Below, piece by piece: positions 29,061 through 37,524 of a stretch of DNA of 64,000 nt (positions are counted from its first letter, which is position 1; every line of letters starts with the position of its first letter). Below the pieces are notes generated by a model, which was not told the origin of the DNA, did no database searches, and saw nothing but the letters and a program-made list of their open reading frames with translations. Source of the stretch: Clostridium tyrobutyricum DSM 2637 = ATCC 25755 = JCM 11008 (GTDB lineage: Bacteria > Bacillota > Clostridia > Clostridiales > Clostridiaceae); assembly GCF_000359585.1 (NCBI RefSeq), contig NZ_APMH01000017.1, forward strand, positions 1 to 64,000, read 5' to 3'. Position numbers and translations under genes: made by a program.

Positions 29061-30167
29061 ATGAATATAGTACAGATTATATCTGGAAATGATAATGGTG
29101 GGGGCGCCAGACATGTTTTAAATATTTGCAGTAATAATATTTTTGATATGAAAAGTTCTATTGTAACTATAGGAAAAGGTTTTTTATATGACGTTGCTAT
29201 TAAAAACAACATAGAAGTAGTCAATTTTGCATATAAAGATATTTTAGGTGAAAAATTTTTAAATTACTTAAAGCGCAATGATATAGATATATTAAATTTT
29301 CATGGAGCTAAATCAAATTTTTTATATTCTGTAATAAATAGAAAATTGAATATTCCCTGTGCTGTTACAGTACATAGTGATTACAGATATGATTTCTTAA
29401 ACAACAAGTTAAAAAAGTACATATATACACCTTTAAGCATTAGAGGACTTAAAAAATTTGATAATTATATATGTGTATCAAATTATCTTAAAAATTTATT
29501 GGATAAAAGCAATTTTACAGGCAATAAATATGTGGTGAATAATGGAATAAATTTCAATTCTCCCAAGATAGTATTGGCAAGGGATGACTTGAGGATGGAA
29601 TTTAATATAAATAAAGATGATTTTGTATATGTAATGGTGGCTAGAATGCATCCTATTAAAAATCATGATACACTTATAAGAGCTTTCTATATGCTGCAAG
29701 ATCAATTCTCAGATACTAAATTGCTTCTGGTTGGAGACGGAGAATTGGAAGAAAGTTTAAAACATATGGTAGAAGATTTAAAGATGAAGGATAAAGTTAT
29801 ATTTACAGGTTTTAAAAATAATGTACTGGACTTCATAAATGCCTCGGACATAAGCATACTTACTTCATTTAATGAAGGAGGAGCTCCTCCACTTGTGGTA
29901 CTTGAAAGTGCTCTGTTAAAAAAGACTGTTATATGCTCTGATGTAGGCGATATGAATTTAATTGTTAATAGCAAGAATGGATATTTAATAAATCCAAAAG
30001 ACAAAAAAGATATATACAATAAAATGGAAAAAGCTTATTTAAATAGAGATAAACTAGGTGTTGTAGGAGATAATTTCTATAGGGATATGTTAAATGGATT
30101 TTCAATGAAAAAATTCTGGGAAAACTATTACAAAACATATTTACATATTTTGGGTGGAGTGAAGTAA
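29061..30167 (+). CDS. Glycosyltransferase family 4
   Basis: 368 residues. IVQIISGNDNGGGARHVLNIC at the N-terminus is the loop typical of GT4 acceptor domains. The donor domain has VMVARMHPIKNHDTLIRAF, LLLVGDGELEESLK and NEGGAPPLVVLESALLKKTVICSDVGDMN. It is followed with no gap by the murJ-like gene (stop at 30167, next ATG at 30168), so translation of the two is probably coupled. Confidence 0.87.
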   Translation: MNIVQIISGNDNGGGARHVLNICSNNIFDMKSSIVTIGKGFLYDVAIKNNIEVVNFAYKDILGEKFLNYLKRNDIDILNFHGAKSNFLYSVINRKLNIPCAVTVHSDYRYDFLNNKLKKYIYTPLSIRGLKKFDNYICVSNYLKNLLDKSNFTGNKYVVNNGINFNSPKIVLARDDLRMEFNINKDDFVYVMVARMHPIKNHDTLIRAFYMLQDQFSDTKLLLVGDGELEESLKHMVEDLKMKDKVIFTGFKNNVLDFINASDISILTSFNEGGAPPLVVLESALLKKTVICSDVGDMNLIVNSKNGYLINPKDKKDIYNKMEKAYLNRDKLGVVGDNFYRDMLNGFSMKKFWENYYKTYLHILGGVK

Positions 30168-31721
30168 ATGGGAAAGAAGACATTAATGAAAAGTTCCCTA
30201 TTGGTTATGATTCTTATAATTGGGGGAAAGGTACTGGCTCTTTTAAGAGATTCTTTAATAGCTTCACAATTTGGAGCTACATATGTTACCGATATATATA
30301 ATTTTGCAATAGGCATAGTATATCTTTTAACTACTATAAGTTATGGTCTTACAACTACATTTATACCATTGAATACAGAATACATAGAAAGTGGAAATAT
30401 AAAAAAGAGAAATAGATTTGTAAATAACATTATAAGCATATCTTCTATTGTAACTGTAATTATAACTGTATTACTTGTTGTTTTTACAAAACAGATAATA
30501 TATATATTTGGTCATAATTTTACCTCTCAAACAGTAATATTCAATACATCTGTTTATGTAACGAGAATAATGTTCTTATCTCTTATATTTGTAACATTGC
30601 AGAGTATACTGGCAGGGGCACTTCAGTCACATAAACAATTTTATGAACCTGCAGCCATGGCACTGATGTCAAATATAGTGTATATAATATATCTTGTATT
30701 TCTTACAGCAAAATATGGAATAATAGGGTTCGCTGTTGCCACTGTAATAGGATTCTTTGTACAGTTCTTAATAAATGTTCATAAGTATAGAAAGCTTGGA
30801 TATAAGTATTTCCCAGTATTGAATTTTAAAGATAGTGATACTGTAAAAATGTTTAAATTGATGATTCCAGTAGTTATAAGCACATCAGTAGTTCAATTAA
30901 ATGTTTTTGTAAATAGGTCATTTGCAATAAATATTTATTTTGGGGCGGCTACTGTACTGGACTACTCAAATAAAATAAATACTTTGGCTTATGAAGTATT
31001 TGCCATTGGTATAGCCATGATTGTATATCCAACCTTGTCAGAATTGGCAGTTAAAGGGGACTTAGATAAATACAAAAAGTCATTATCAAGTGCGTTAACT
31101 ACTATAATAATTATAATGGTTCCAGCAGCAGTTTCTATAGGAATGCTTAGAACGTCTCTTGTAACCTTAATTTTTAGAAGAGGGGCCTTTACTGTAGAGG
31201 CTGCAAAGCTGACTTCAAATGCACTCCTATTTTATTGTCCTGCAATGATTGCATATGGTATACGTGACATACTTAATAAAGCCTTTTATTCTTTAAAAGA
31301 TGTAAAAACACCCATGATAAATAGTTTTTTAGGTATAATTGTAAATATAATTATAAATATATTTATAGTTAAATATATGAAGGTATCAGGGCTTACATTA
31401 GCTACTACTATTTCAGCGGTGACAACTACAATTCTCATGTTGTGGAATTTGAACAAAAGAATTAAAGGAATTGATATCTCAAAGATATTTATAAATTTTA
31501 TCAAAGTCATTGTTGCTTCCGGTATAATGGGTGTTGTCATATTTATTATAAATAGATTATGCAATTATACATTTGCAAGTCCTATGAAGGCAAGCCTGGT
31601 TTCAATACTTGCATCATTAGTAATTGGAACTATTGTATATGCTGTATCTTTATATATGGTTAGAATTCGAGAATATTTAAATTTAGTTGCTTTAATAAAA
31701 AGTAGAATATTCAATAGATAA
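30168..31721 (+). CDS. murJ: MurJ/MviN family lipid flippase
   Basis: 517 residues and about 14 transmembrane segments. The N-terminus IIGGKVLALLRDSLIASQFGATYVTDIYNFA and the internal RRGAFTVEAAKLTSNALLFYCPAMIAYGIRDILNKAFYSLKD are classic MurJ signatures. MurJ moves lipid II across the membrane. A copy inside a polysaccharide locus may instead be a dedicated flippase. Its start directly abuts the preceding glycosyltransferase stop. Confidence 0.88.
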   Translation: MGKKTLMKSSLLVMILIIGGKVLALLRDSLIASQFGATYVTDIYNFAIGIVYLLTTISYGLTTTFIPLNTEYIESGNIKKRNRFVNNIISISSIVTVIITVLLVVFTKQIIYIFGHNFTSQTVIFNTSVYVTRIMFLSLIFVTLQSILAGALQSHKQFYEPAAMALMSNIVYIIYLVFLTAKYGIIGFAVATVIGFFVQFLINVHKYRKLGYKYFPVLNFKDSDTVKMFKLMIPVVISTSVVQLNVFVNRSFAINIYFGAATVLDYSNKINTLAYEVFAIGIAMIVYPTLSELAVKGDLDKYKKSLSSALTTIIIIMVPAAVSIGMLRTSLVTLIFRRGAFTVEAAKLTSNALLFYCPAMIAYGIRDILNKAFYSLKDVKTPMINSFLGIIVNIIINIFIVKYMKVSGLTLATTISAVTTTILMLWNLNKRIKGIDISKIFINFIKVIVASGIMGVVIFIINRLCNYTFASPMKASLVSILASLVIGTIVYAVSLYMVRIREYLNLVALIKSRIFNR

Positions 31722-31726
31722 AGAAG

Positions 31727-32731
31727 GTGCTTTTAATTAATAAGGAACGTATTTTGGAAATGGATGTAATTAGGGCTATGGCTATACTTGGGGTAATAGG
31801 GATACATATTTCTGCAACTACACTCAGATATAATCCATATCCTACTACGTACAATATTACATTTATATTAAATCAGATATGTAGATTTTCTGTTCCTGCC
31901 TTTATATTTATTTCGGGAATGGGTATTACCATATCTTATAATAGAAAAGAAAATTACTTTTATTTTTTATGGAAGAGATGCAAAAAGGTTTTACCACAAT
32001 ATCTTGTATGGTGTTTAATTTACATAATAGCCATAACCAAAAATTATAATATACATCAGAATATAGATTATATTATACATGGAAAGGTGTTTTATCATCT
32101 ATATTTTATACCGTTGATAATAGAATTATATTTGATATTTCCTATAATTTACAGATTTATAGAAAATATATGGTTTGTAATATTGAGTTTTGGTGTTACT
32201 GCAGTTATGATTATATATACATATTATTTTATAAATGTGACTCCTGATATGTGGTTTTTTGACAAGAAGAATTTACTGTATTGGATCTTTTACTTTTGTA
32301 TTGGTGGATATATAGGGAAACACAAGGATACTATATTACCTAAATTAAAAAATTATAGTTTTATAATTTTTGGATGTCTTATAATTTCCATGTTATATGT
32401 TTTAGATTCACTTATTTTTTATAAGGGAATTGGAAAAAATTTAGAATATTTAGTGACTTTTCAAAGACCATCGATTATAATATACAGTACCTTGTTTATA
32501 TTATTTATATTCAGCTTTAATTGGAAAAATAAATTATTTATGGGTATAATAAAATACATATCCAAAGCATCTTATAGTGTTTATCTATGTCATGCACTAA
32601 TACTGTATTTGTACACACAATATTATATTTCAAATGGATATTCATTGAATAGTTTACATTTTGAATTAAAAGCGTTTTTAATTACATTTTTTGGAGCTTT
32701 AATAATAAATGAATTAAAGAAATTCTTATAA
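31727..32731 (+). CDS. Acyltransferase family 3 membrane protein
   Basis: About 334 residues with ten hydrophobic segments. ILEMDVIRAMAILGVIGIHISATT near the N-terminus carries the conserved Arg and His of acyltransferase_3 proteins, which O-acetylate or succinylate surface glycans. FYFCIGGYIGK and SKASYSVYLCHALILYLY are further family features. The start is uncertain. The GTG at 31727 overlaps the AAGAAGGTG ribosome site; a TTG at 31754 after AAGGA, or a rare ATT at 31736, are alternatives. Confidence 0.8.
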   Translation: MLLINKERILEMDVIRAMAILGVIGIHISATTLRYNPYPTTYNITFILNQICRFSVPAFIFISGMGITISYNRKENYFYFLWKRCKKVLPQYLVWCLIYIIAITKNYNIHQNIDYIIHGKVFYHLYFIPLIIELYLIFPIIYRFIENIWFVILSFGVTAVMIIYTYYFINVTPDMWFFDKKNLLYWIFYFCIGGYIGKHKDTILPKLKNYSFIIFGCLIISMLYVLDSLIFYKGIGKNLEYLVTFQRPSIIIYSTLFILFIFSFNWKNKLFMGIIKYISKASYSVYLCHALILYLYTQYYISNGYSLNSLHFELKAFLITFFGALIINELKKFL

Positions 32732-32763
32732 ATATATAGAAATTAAATAAGGAGGAGGCTCTC

Positions 32764-33417
32764 ATGAAGGCTGAAGACATAAAAATAGATTCTGATAAAG
32801 ACATAGGTGGAAAGAAAGTTCAATTTATAATAAAGAGGATAGTTGACTTTATACTTGCTCTTATTGGTTTGATAATTTTAAGTCCGGTGTTTCTCATAAT
32901 TACATTTTGGATAAAAAAAGATTCTAAAGGACCTGTTATATTTAAGCAAGAAAGAGTGGGGAAGGATGGTTTATATTTTACAATATATAAGTTCAGGACC
33001 ATGATAGTAGATGCAGAAAAAAAAAGAAAGTTAAATATAGATGCAAAGAATTTAGAAAATTTTGTATTCCAAAGTAAAACTGATAATAGAATTACAAGAT
33101 CAGGAGCTTTTTTGAGGAAAACAAGCTTAGATGAGATTCCTCAGCTTATGAATGTACTTATTGGAAATATGAGTCTGGTAGGTCCAAGACCTGAAATACC
33201 AGATGTAGTAAAAGTTTATCCGGAAGAATATAAACAGAGACTTATGGTAACACCAGGAATAACAGGCTTGGCTCAGATAAGCGGAAGAGGAGAAATTGAA
33301 CTTGGCAAGACTGTATACTATGATTTAACTTATATAAAGAATTTTTCACTATGGTTGGATATAAAGGTACTTTTTAAAACATTCTCTTCTGTATTTAAAA
33401 GTGAAGGAGCTTTTTAA
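32764..33417 (+). CDS. Phosphoglycosyl transferase initiating the repeat unit (bacterial sugar transferase)
   Basis: 217 residues, the minimal PglC/WcaJ-C form: one hydrophobic segment (residues about 26-52, VDFILALIGLIILSPVFLII) and a catalytic domain. That domain has FKQERVGKDGLYFTIYKFRTM, the conserved Asp-Glu in KTSLDEIPQLMNVL, and MSLVGPRPE plus TPGITGLAQISGRGE. It transfers a sugar-1-phosphate to undecaprenyl phosphate at the inner membrane face. Lying near the 3' end of the locus, it and the next gene are only 3 bases apart. A GGAGG ribosome site is present. Confidence 0.92.
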   Translation: MKAEDIKIDSDKDIGGKKVQFIIKRIVDFILALIGLIILSPVFLIITFWIKKDSKGPVIFKQERVGKDGLYFTIYKFRTMIVDAEKKRKLNIDAKNLENFVFQSKTDNRITRSGAFLRKTSLDEIPQLMNVLIGNMSLVGPRPEIPDVVKVYPEEYKQRLMVTPGITGLAQISGRGEIELGKTVYYDLTYIKNFSLWLDIKVLFKTFSSVFKSEGAF

Positions 33418-33420
33418 AGT

Positions 33421-34146
33421 ATGAATGAACAAATATTTACGAATATATTGGACTATAAAGTCTTCAATGGAACCAGAAAACAATTTATAAATTATATAGA
33501 AAAATTTGAAAAGGTAAATATAATATCGGGTAATCCTGAAGTACTGTATAATGGTCTTGAAAATCCTGTATTATTCAAATATTTTACGAGTAAACATTCC
33601 ATTATAATACCTGATGGTGTAGGTACTGTTCTAGCATCTAAGATTTTAAAAAATCCTGTAGCTGAAAAGATAGCAGGAATAGATATAATGAAACAGATTA
33701 TTGAAAAATGTGAGATTGAAAATAAGGCTGTATATTTTCTAGGAGCTGAACAGAATGTACTTGAAAATTGTATAGAAAATTTAAGAAACATCCATAAAAA
33801 TTTGAATATAGTTGGATCCCATAATGGATTTTTTGATTTGGAAAATTGTAATAATATTATAGAAGATATAAAAGAAAAAAGACCTTATGCTATTTTTGTA
33901 GCAATGGGATCACCAAGACAGGATATATTTATAAGCAGGAATATGGAAAAACTTCCATGTAATATATTCATGGGTGTTGGAGGAAGCTTTGATGTTTTTG
34001 CAGGGAAGGTAAAGAGAGCTCCAAAGTGGATGGTTAATATCGGAATAGAATGGCTTTATAGAGTAATAAAAGAACCGTGGAGAATAAAAAGATTGATATC
34101 AATACCGAAATTTTTAATAAATATTATACAGTACAATAGAAAATAG
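33421..34146 (+). CDS. WecG/TagA/CpsF family glycosyltransferase (GT26)
   Basis: 241 residues. Family motifs: SGNPEVLYNGLENP, IPDGVGTVLASKIL (catalytic Asp), AGIDIMKQIIEKC, VYFLGAEQNVLENC, FVAMGSPRQDIFI and MGVGGSFDVFAGKVKRAPKWM. TagA adds ManNAc and WecG adds ManNAcA to a lipid-linked GlcNAc. With the wbpA/B/D/epimerase set upstream this may add the second, manno-configured uronic sugar. The last codons and the stop lie inside a 28-bp perfect inverted repeat. Confidence 0.9.
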   Translation: MNEQIFTNILDYKVFNGTRKQFINYIEKFEKVNIISGNPEVLYNGLENPVLFKYFTSKHSIIIPDGVGTVLASKILKNPVAEKIAGIDIMKQIIEKCEIENKAVYFLGAEQNVLENCIENLRNIHKNLNIVGSHNGFFDLENCNNIIEDIKEKRPYAIFVAMGSPRQDIFISRNMEKLPCNIFMGVGGSFDVFAGKVKRAPKWMVNIGIEWLYRVIKEPWRIKRLISIPKFLINIIQYNRK

Positions 34147-34175
34147 CATTTTCTATTGTACTGTATAATATTTAT
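34117..34175. terminator. Perfect 28-bp inverted repeat between convergent genes, probable bidirectional terminator
   Basis: Arms 34117-34144 and 34148-34175 are exact reverse complements with a 3-base AGC spacer. The left arm encodes the last residues of the WecG/TagA protein including most of the stop codon; the right arm ends one base before the end of the opposing rrf2 gene. T tracts are poor on both sides (a T8 run appears 7 bases after the right arm), so the structure may act as a transcript-end stabiliser as much as a terminator. Confidence 0.75.
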
Positions 34176-34589
34176 CTAAGGAGTTTTTTTTAACAAGCTC
34201 CCAAAATTCATTTTTTGTAGATCTTCAATTAGATTGGACTGAATTTTAGATAAAGCACGATGTACTGCACAATAGGAACTATTGTCCATGTTGCAGTTTT
34301 CAGGGTCATCAAGACATCTATTTATAAAAATAGGTCCGTCTATGGCTTCAATAACATCTTTTAAAGTAATTTCATCGGGCATGCGATTGAGGGAGTAACC
34401 TCCATTGACACCTCTATAGGATTTTATGATTCCATGTCTAGTTAACTTTCTAAGTAATTTCAAAAGAAATCTAAGTGGTATACCTTGATCTTTAGATATA
34501 GATTTAGCTTCAATTTTTTCTCCATAACCAAGTTTTGATAGATATAATATAACTCTAAATCCGTAGTCTGTTTCTTGTGTAATTCTCAT
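34176..34589 (-). CDS. Rrf2 family transcriptional regulator
   Basis: 137 residues from the ATG at 34589 (behind GGAGAG). The N-terminal winged helix reads MRITQETDYGFRVILYLSKL ... SISKDQGIPLRFLLKLLRKL ... YRGVNGGYSLNR. Cys92, Cys99 and Cys107 sit where IscR carries its Fe-S ligands (Cys92/98/104), though spacing is CX6CX7C, so a redox- or iron-sulfur-responsive regulator is plausible. An upstream in-frame ATG at 34628 has no ribosome site. It shares the minus strand with pdaA and lies near the CamA-like gene; an Rrf2 gene is also near camA in C. difficile, as I recall. Confidence 0.88.
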   Translation of the reverse strand: MRITQETDYGFRVILYLSKLGYGEKIEAKSISKDQGIPLRFLLKLLRKLTRHGIIKSYRGVNGGYSLNRMPDEITLKDVIEAIDGPIFINRCLDDPENCNMDNSSYCAVHRALSKIQSNLIEDLQKMNFGSLLKKTP

Positions 34590-34633
34590 ATTATCTCTCC
34601 AAATATAAATTATATTAATAGAGCACAACTAAG

Positions 34634-34669
34634 ATACTATTTAGTTCTTTTATTATGATTAAATAGTAT
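34634..34669. promoter_or_regulatory. Inverted repeat upstream of the Rrf2 gene, candidate operator
   Basis: ATACTATTTA at 34634-34643 and its exact complement TAAATAGTAT at 34660-34669, separated by 16 bases, in the leader/promoter region of the rrf2 gene and just past the 3' end region of pdaA. It could be an autoregulatory site or a weak hairpin. AT-rich, so a chance origin is possible. Confidence 0.4.
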
Positions 34670-34762
34670 TTTTATATGTCAGTTTAATTATAACTAAATA
34701 TGGAGATAATATAAAGTAAAATTGTGAAAGTATTTTTATTTTTATAGAATATCTTATTAATA

Positions 34763-35605
34763 TTAAGGTAATTTATCAAGACTTTCTAAGATATAACCAG
34801 AGTGCTTCCAATCCTTAATAACTGAATCCAAAATTTCAGAGTTGGTTCTTGAAACTGCGTGTAATAGTATTATAGCTCCATTATGAGTTCTATCAGCTAT
34901 TTTCTTTTTAGCAGATTCGGGTAAAGGCTGGCTATCCCTATTCCAGTCATTGTAAGCAAAACTCCAGAATACAGTTTTATATCCTAAATTCTTTGTATAG
35001 AATAATGATAATTCACTATATTTTCCCATAGGGGGTCTGAAAAATTTAGGCATTTCTTTACCGGTAGCTTCTCTATAAGCATCTTCTGTAATAGTGAATT
35101 CTTCTTTGAATTCATCAGGAGTTTTGGCCCTCTGAGCCATAGAAGGGTGCTTGTTTGAATGATTACATACCAAATGACCTTCATTTACCATTCTCTTTAT
35201 TAGATCCTTATTATCCCTTATATATGGAGTAGTTGCAAAGAAAGCTGCTTTTACATTATTTTGTTTTAATATATCAAGTATCTTACCTGTGTATCCATTC
35301 TCATATCCTTCATCAAAAGTTAGATATAATACTTTTTTAGAGGTATCTCCCAAGTAATATCCAGAATATTTTTTTAGAAGAGATATGACATCAGCAGGTT
35401 CTTCTGATGGTAATCCATCGTTTTTAGGTTTGAAAAACCAGTTTTTTTCAGTCATATCCAATTTAGAAATATCTAAACCCTTAATAGAATTGGAATCAGG
35501 TTTTTCTAGAGTGTTTGAAGCATTTACAGTACAGATATTTATTTGGGAAATAAATATTGTAGAAATTATAAACATTAATAAAAAATGGACAATATTTTTT
35601 TTCAT
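34763..35605 (-). CDS. pdaA: Polysaccharide deacetylase PdaA (muramic delta-lactam synthesis)
   Basis: 280 residues: an N-terminal hydrophobic export signal (IVHFLLMFIISTIFISQI), then the NodB domain from about residue 90. YLTFDEGYENGYTGKILDIL contains the first metal Asp, VCNHSNKHPSM the H-x3-H motif, and FFRPPMGKYSE and ILLHAVSRTNSEILDSVI are PdaA-like rather than generic deacetylase. PdaA deacetylates muramic acid during spore cortex formation. I start at the ATG at 35605 behind TAGGTGAT; an earlier ATG at 35623 is upstream of that site. It is divergent from the CamA-like methyltransferase gene. Confidence 0.88.
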   Translation of the reverse strand: MKKNIVHFLLMFIISTIFISQINICTVNASNTLEKPDSNSIKGLDISKLDMTEKNWFFKPKNDGLPSEEPADVISLLKKYSGYYLGDTSKKVLYLTFDEGYENGYTGKILDILKQNNVKAAFFATTPYIRDNKDLIKRMVNEGHLVCNHSNKHPSMAQRAKTPDEFKEEFTITEDAYREATGKEMPKFFRPPMGKYSELSLFYTKNLGYKTVFWSFAYNDWNRDSQPLPESAKKKIADRTHNGAIILLHAVSRTNSEILDSVIKDWKHSGYILESLDKLP

Positions 35606-35708
35606 TTCTATATCACCTACCATAACTATGATATATTTATGGTATACTATATGGAATAATTTATACTATGAATAGGTTGGAAATATATTGAGGAGAGTAT
35701 AATAATAT

Positions 35709-37415
35709 ATGGATGATTTTTTAAAAAATATATATAAAATATATGAATTTATAAATAAGGAAGTATCTGTATATGAAAAAAATGATTATATAGATATTTT
35801 TAAAAGAAGTATGAAAATCAATGTGAAAGACAGGTTTTCCACTAGATACTACAAATATATAAAAGATAGTAAAAGATCAGGAATAGTATATACTCCTAAA
35901 AAAATAGCAGATTATATGGTTAAAAATTTAATAGACTCAAGTGAAGTGATTCATAATCCATATATTAAAATACTGGACCCATCATGTGGATGCGGAAATT
36001 TAATATTTTCATGTTTTCAGTATTTGAAAGAAATATTTTTAAATAATATTAATGAAATAAATAAAAGATTGAATAAAAAGTTAAATTCAGATGATATAGA
36101 TTATCATATACTCTACTATAATTTGTTTGGATTTGATATAGATAAAACAGCTATTATTATATTAAAAATAGATTTATTTAGATTAACGGGTATTATAAAT
36201 AATAAAAATTTCATTGTAAAGGATTTTTTAATGGATGATGTAAAAGGTAAATTCGATTTTATCATAGGAAATCCTCCTTATATAGGACATAAAAATGTGG
36301 ACAGAAATTATTCCAAGATATTAAAGAAAAAGTATAAAGAGGTATATGAAGATAAGGGAGATGTATCTTACTGCTTTTTCAGCAGGGCATTAAAATGTTT
36401 AAATAAAACAGGAAAATTAGGTTTTATAATATCAAGATATTTTTGTGAAGCTTCAAGTGGAAAAAAATTGAGAAAATTTATATTGAATAATGCAAATATA
36501 AAATTAATTATAGATTTTTATGGTATAAGGCCTTTTAAGGATATAGGAATAGATCCAATTATAATTTATCTTAAAAATGAAAAAAATTGTAGTGATGAAA
36601 ATAAAATAAAAATTATAAAACCAAATCATAAAGGAAAATTTACAAGATTTTTTATAAAAAAAGGAGAATTGGATTCAGAAGGATGGGTTATTATAAATGA
36701 AACTGAAAGAAAAATGTTAAACAAGATAATACGAAAATGTAAATTTTTACTATCAGATATATGCAATAGTCATCAGGGAATAATAACTGGATGTGATAAG
36801 GCTTTTATTTTAGATCGTGAAGTTATTAAAGTAAAACATATAGAAGAAGATATAGTTAAACCATGGATAAAAAGCAGTTATATACATAAATACAAAGTAA
36901 ATCCTACGGAAAGGTATATTATATATTTAAATAAAGTAGAAGAAGAAAAATATAAAAGTTCAATAAATTATGTAAGTAAATATAAGGATAAATTGGAGAA
37001 TAGAAGGGAATGTAGGGCTGGAAGGAGAGAGTGGTATGAAATTCAATGGGCAAGAAAACCGGAAATATTTGAAAATGAAAAAATTGTCTTTCCATATAAA
37101 GCTTCTCATAATAGATTTGCACTTGATAGGGGAAGTTATTTCAGTGCGGATGTGTATTGCCTAACATTAAAGAAACAGGGTATTTTTAATTATGAAATGC
37201 TATTGTATATATTAAATAGCTCCATCTATGAATTTTATATTAAGAGTTTTGCTAAAAAATTGGGAGAAAATTTATATGAATATTATCCTAATAAACTTAT
37301 GAAATTGAAAATTCCATATATTGATTATGCACATATTAAAGATACAGAATATTTATATGAATTTTTTGGGTTTAATAAAAGGGAGATAAACATATTGGAA
37401 AATAAATGTAAGTAA
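35709..37415 (+). CDS. camA: Solitary adenine-N6 DNA methyltransferase, CamA-like
   Basis: 568 residues with no restriction gene nearby. The SAM-binding motif LDPSCGCGN (90-97) and catalytic NPPY (188-191, GNPPYIGHK) define a gamma-class Eco57I/TaqI-like amino-methyltransferase. The C-terminal target-recognition half contains QGIITGCDKAFIL (from Gln356), KLENRREC, WYEIQWARK, PYKASHNRFALD and SADVYCL. From memory these blocks, and the N-terminal SGI-YTPK-I-DY-VK stretch, closely match C. difficile CamA, which methylates CAAAAA and promotes sporulation. It lies between pdaA (divergent, 103 bases between start codons) and the spoIIA operon. Target site and sporulation role are inferences from that homology. 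Confidence 0.85.
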   Translation: MDDFLKNIYKIYEFINKEVSVYEKNDYIDIFKRSMKINVKDRFSTRYYKYIKDSKRSGIVYTPKKIADYMVKNLIDSSEVIHNPYIKILDPSCGCGNLIFSCFQYLKEIFLNNINEINKRLNKKLNSDDIDYHILYYNLFGFDIDKTAIIILKIDLFRLTGIINNKNFIVKDFLMDDVKGKFDFIIGNPPYIGHKNVDRNYSKILKKKYKEVYEDKGDVSYCFFSRALKCLNKTGKLGFIISRYFCEASSGKKLRKFILNNANIKLIIDFYGIRPFKDIGIDPIIIYLKNEKNCSDENKIKIIKPNHKGKFTRFFIKKGELDSEGWVIINETERKMLNKIIRKCKFLLSDICNSHQGIITGCDKAFILDREVIKVKHIEEDIVKPWIKSSYIHKYKVNPTERYIIYLNKVEEEKYKSSINYVSKYKDKLENRRECRAGRREWYEIQWARKPEIFENEKIVFPYKASHNRFALDRGSYFSADVYCLTLKKQGIFNYEMLLYILNSSIYEFYIKSFAKKLGENLYEYYPNKLMKLKIPYIDYAHIKDTEYLYEFFGFNKREINILENKCK

Positions 37416-37489
37416 TACAAGTTAAATGTGTTTAAAAATATATTATATGGTAAAAATATATTATAAATAAAAAATAAATTTATAAAAAT

Positions 37490-37518
37490 AGAGGAAAATT
37501 ATTCCATACAGCGAATAT
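37490..37518 (+). promoter_or_regulatory. Sigma-H promoter of the spoIIA operon
   Basis: AGAGGAAAA (37490-37498), 11 bases, then AGCGAATAT (37510-37518). This satisfies every position of the Bacillus sigma-H consensus RNAGGAWWW-N11/12-RNNGAATWW. spoIIA is a known sigma-H target in Bacillus and clostridia. Transcription would begin near 37525, leaving a leader of about 300 nt. Confidence 0.75.
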
Positions 37519-37524
37519 TATCTT

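Noticed and set aside
34117-34175. IS element end or attachment site
   Set aside because: No transposase or integrase is nearby and no target duplication is visible; position at convergent gene ends fits a terminator better.
35709-37415. Restriction-modification system
   Set aside because: No endonuclease or specificity gene lies nearby; neighbours are pdaA and spoIIA.
37416-37489. Possible gene remnant after the camA-like gene
   Set aside because: Only very AT-rich sequence without a frame or ribosome site.
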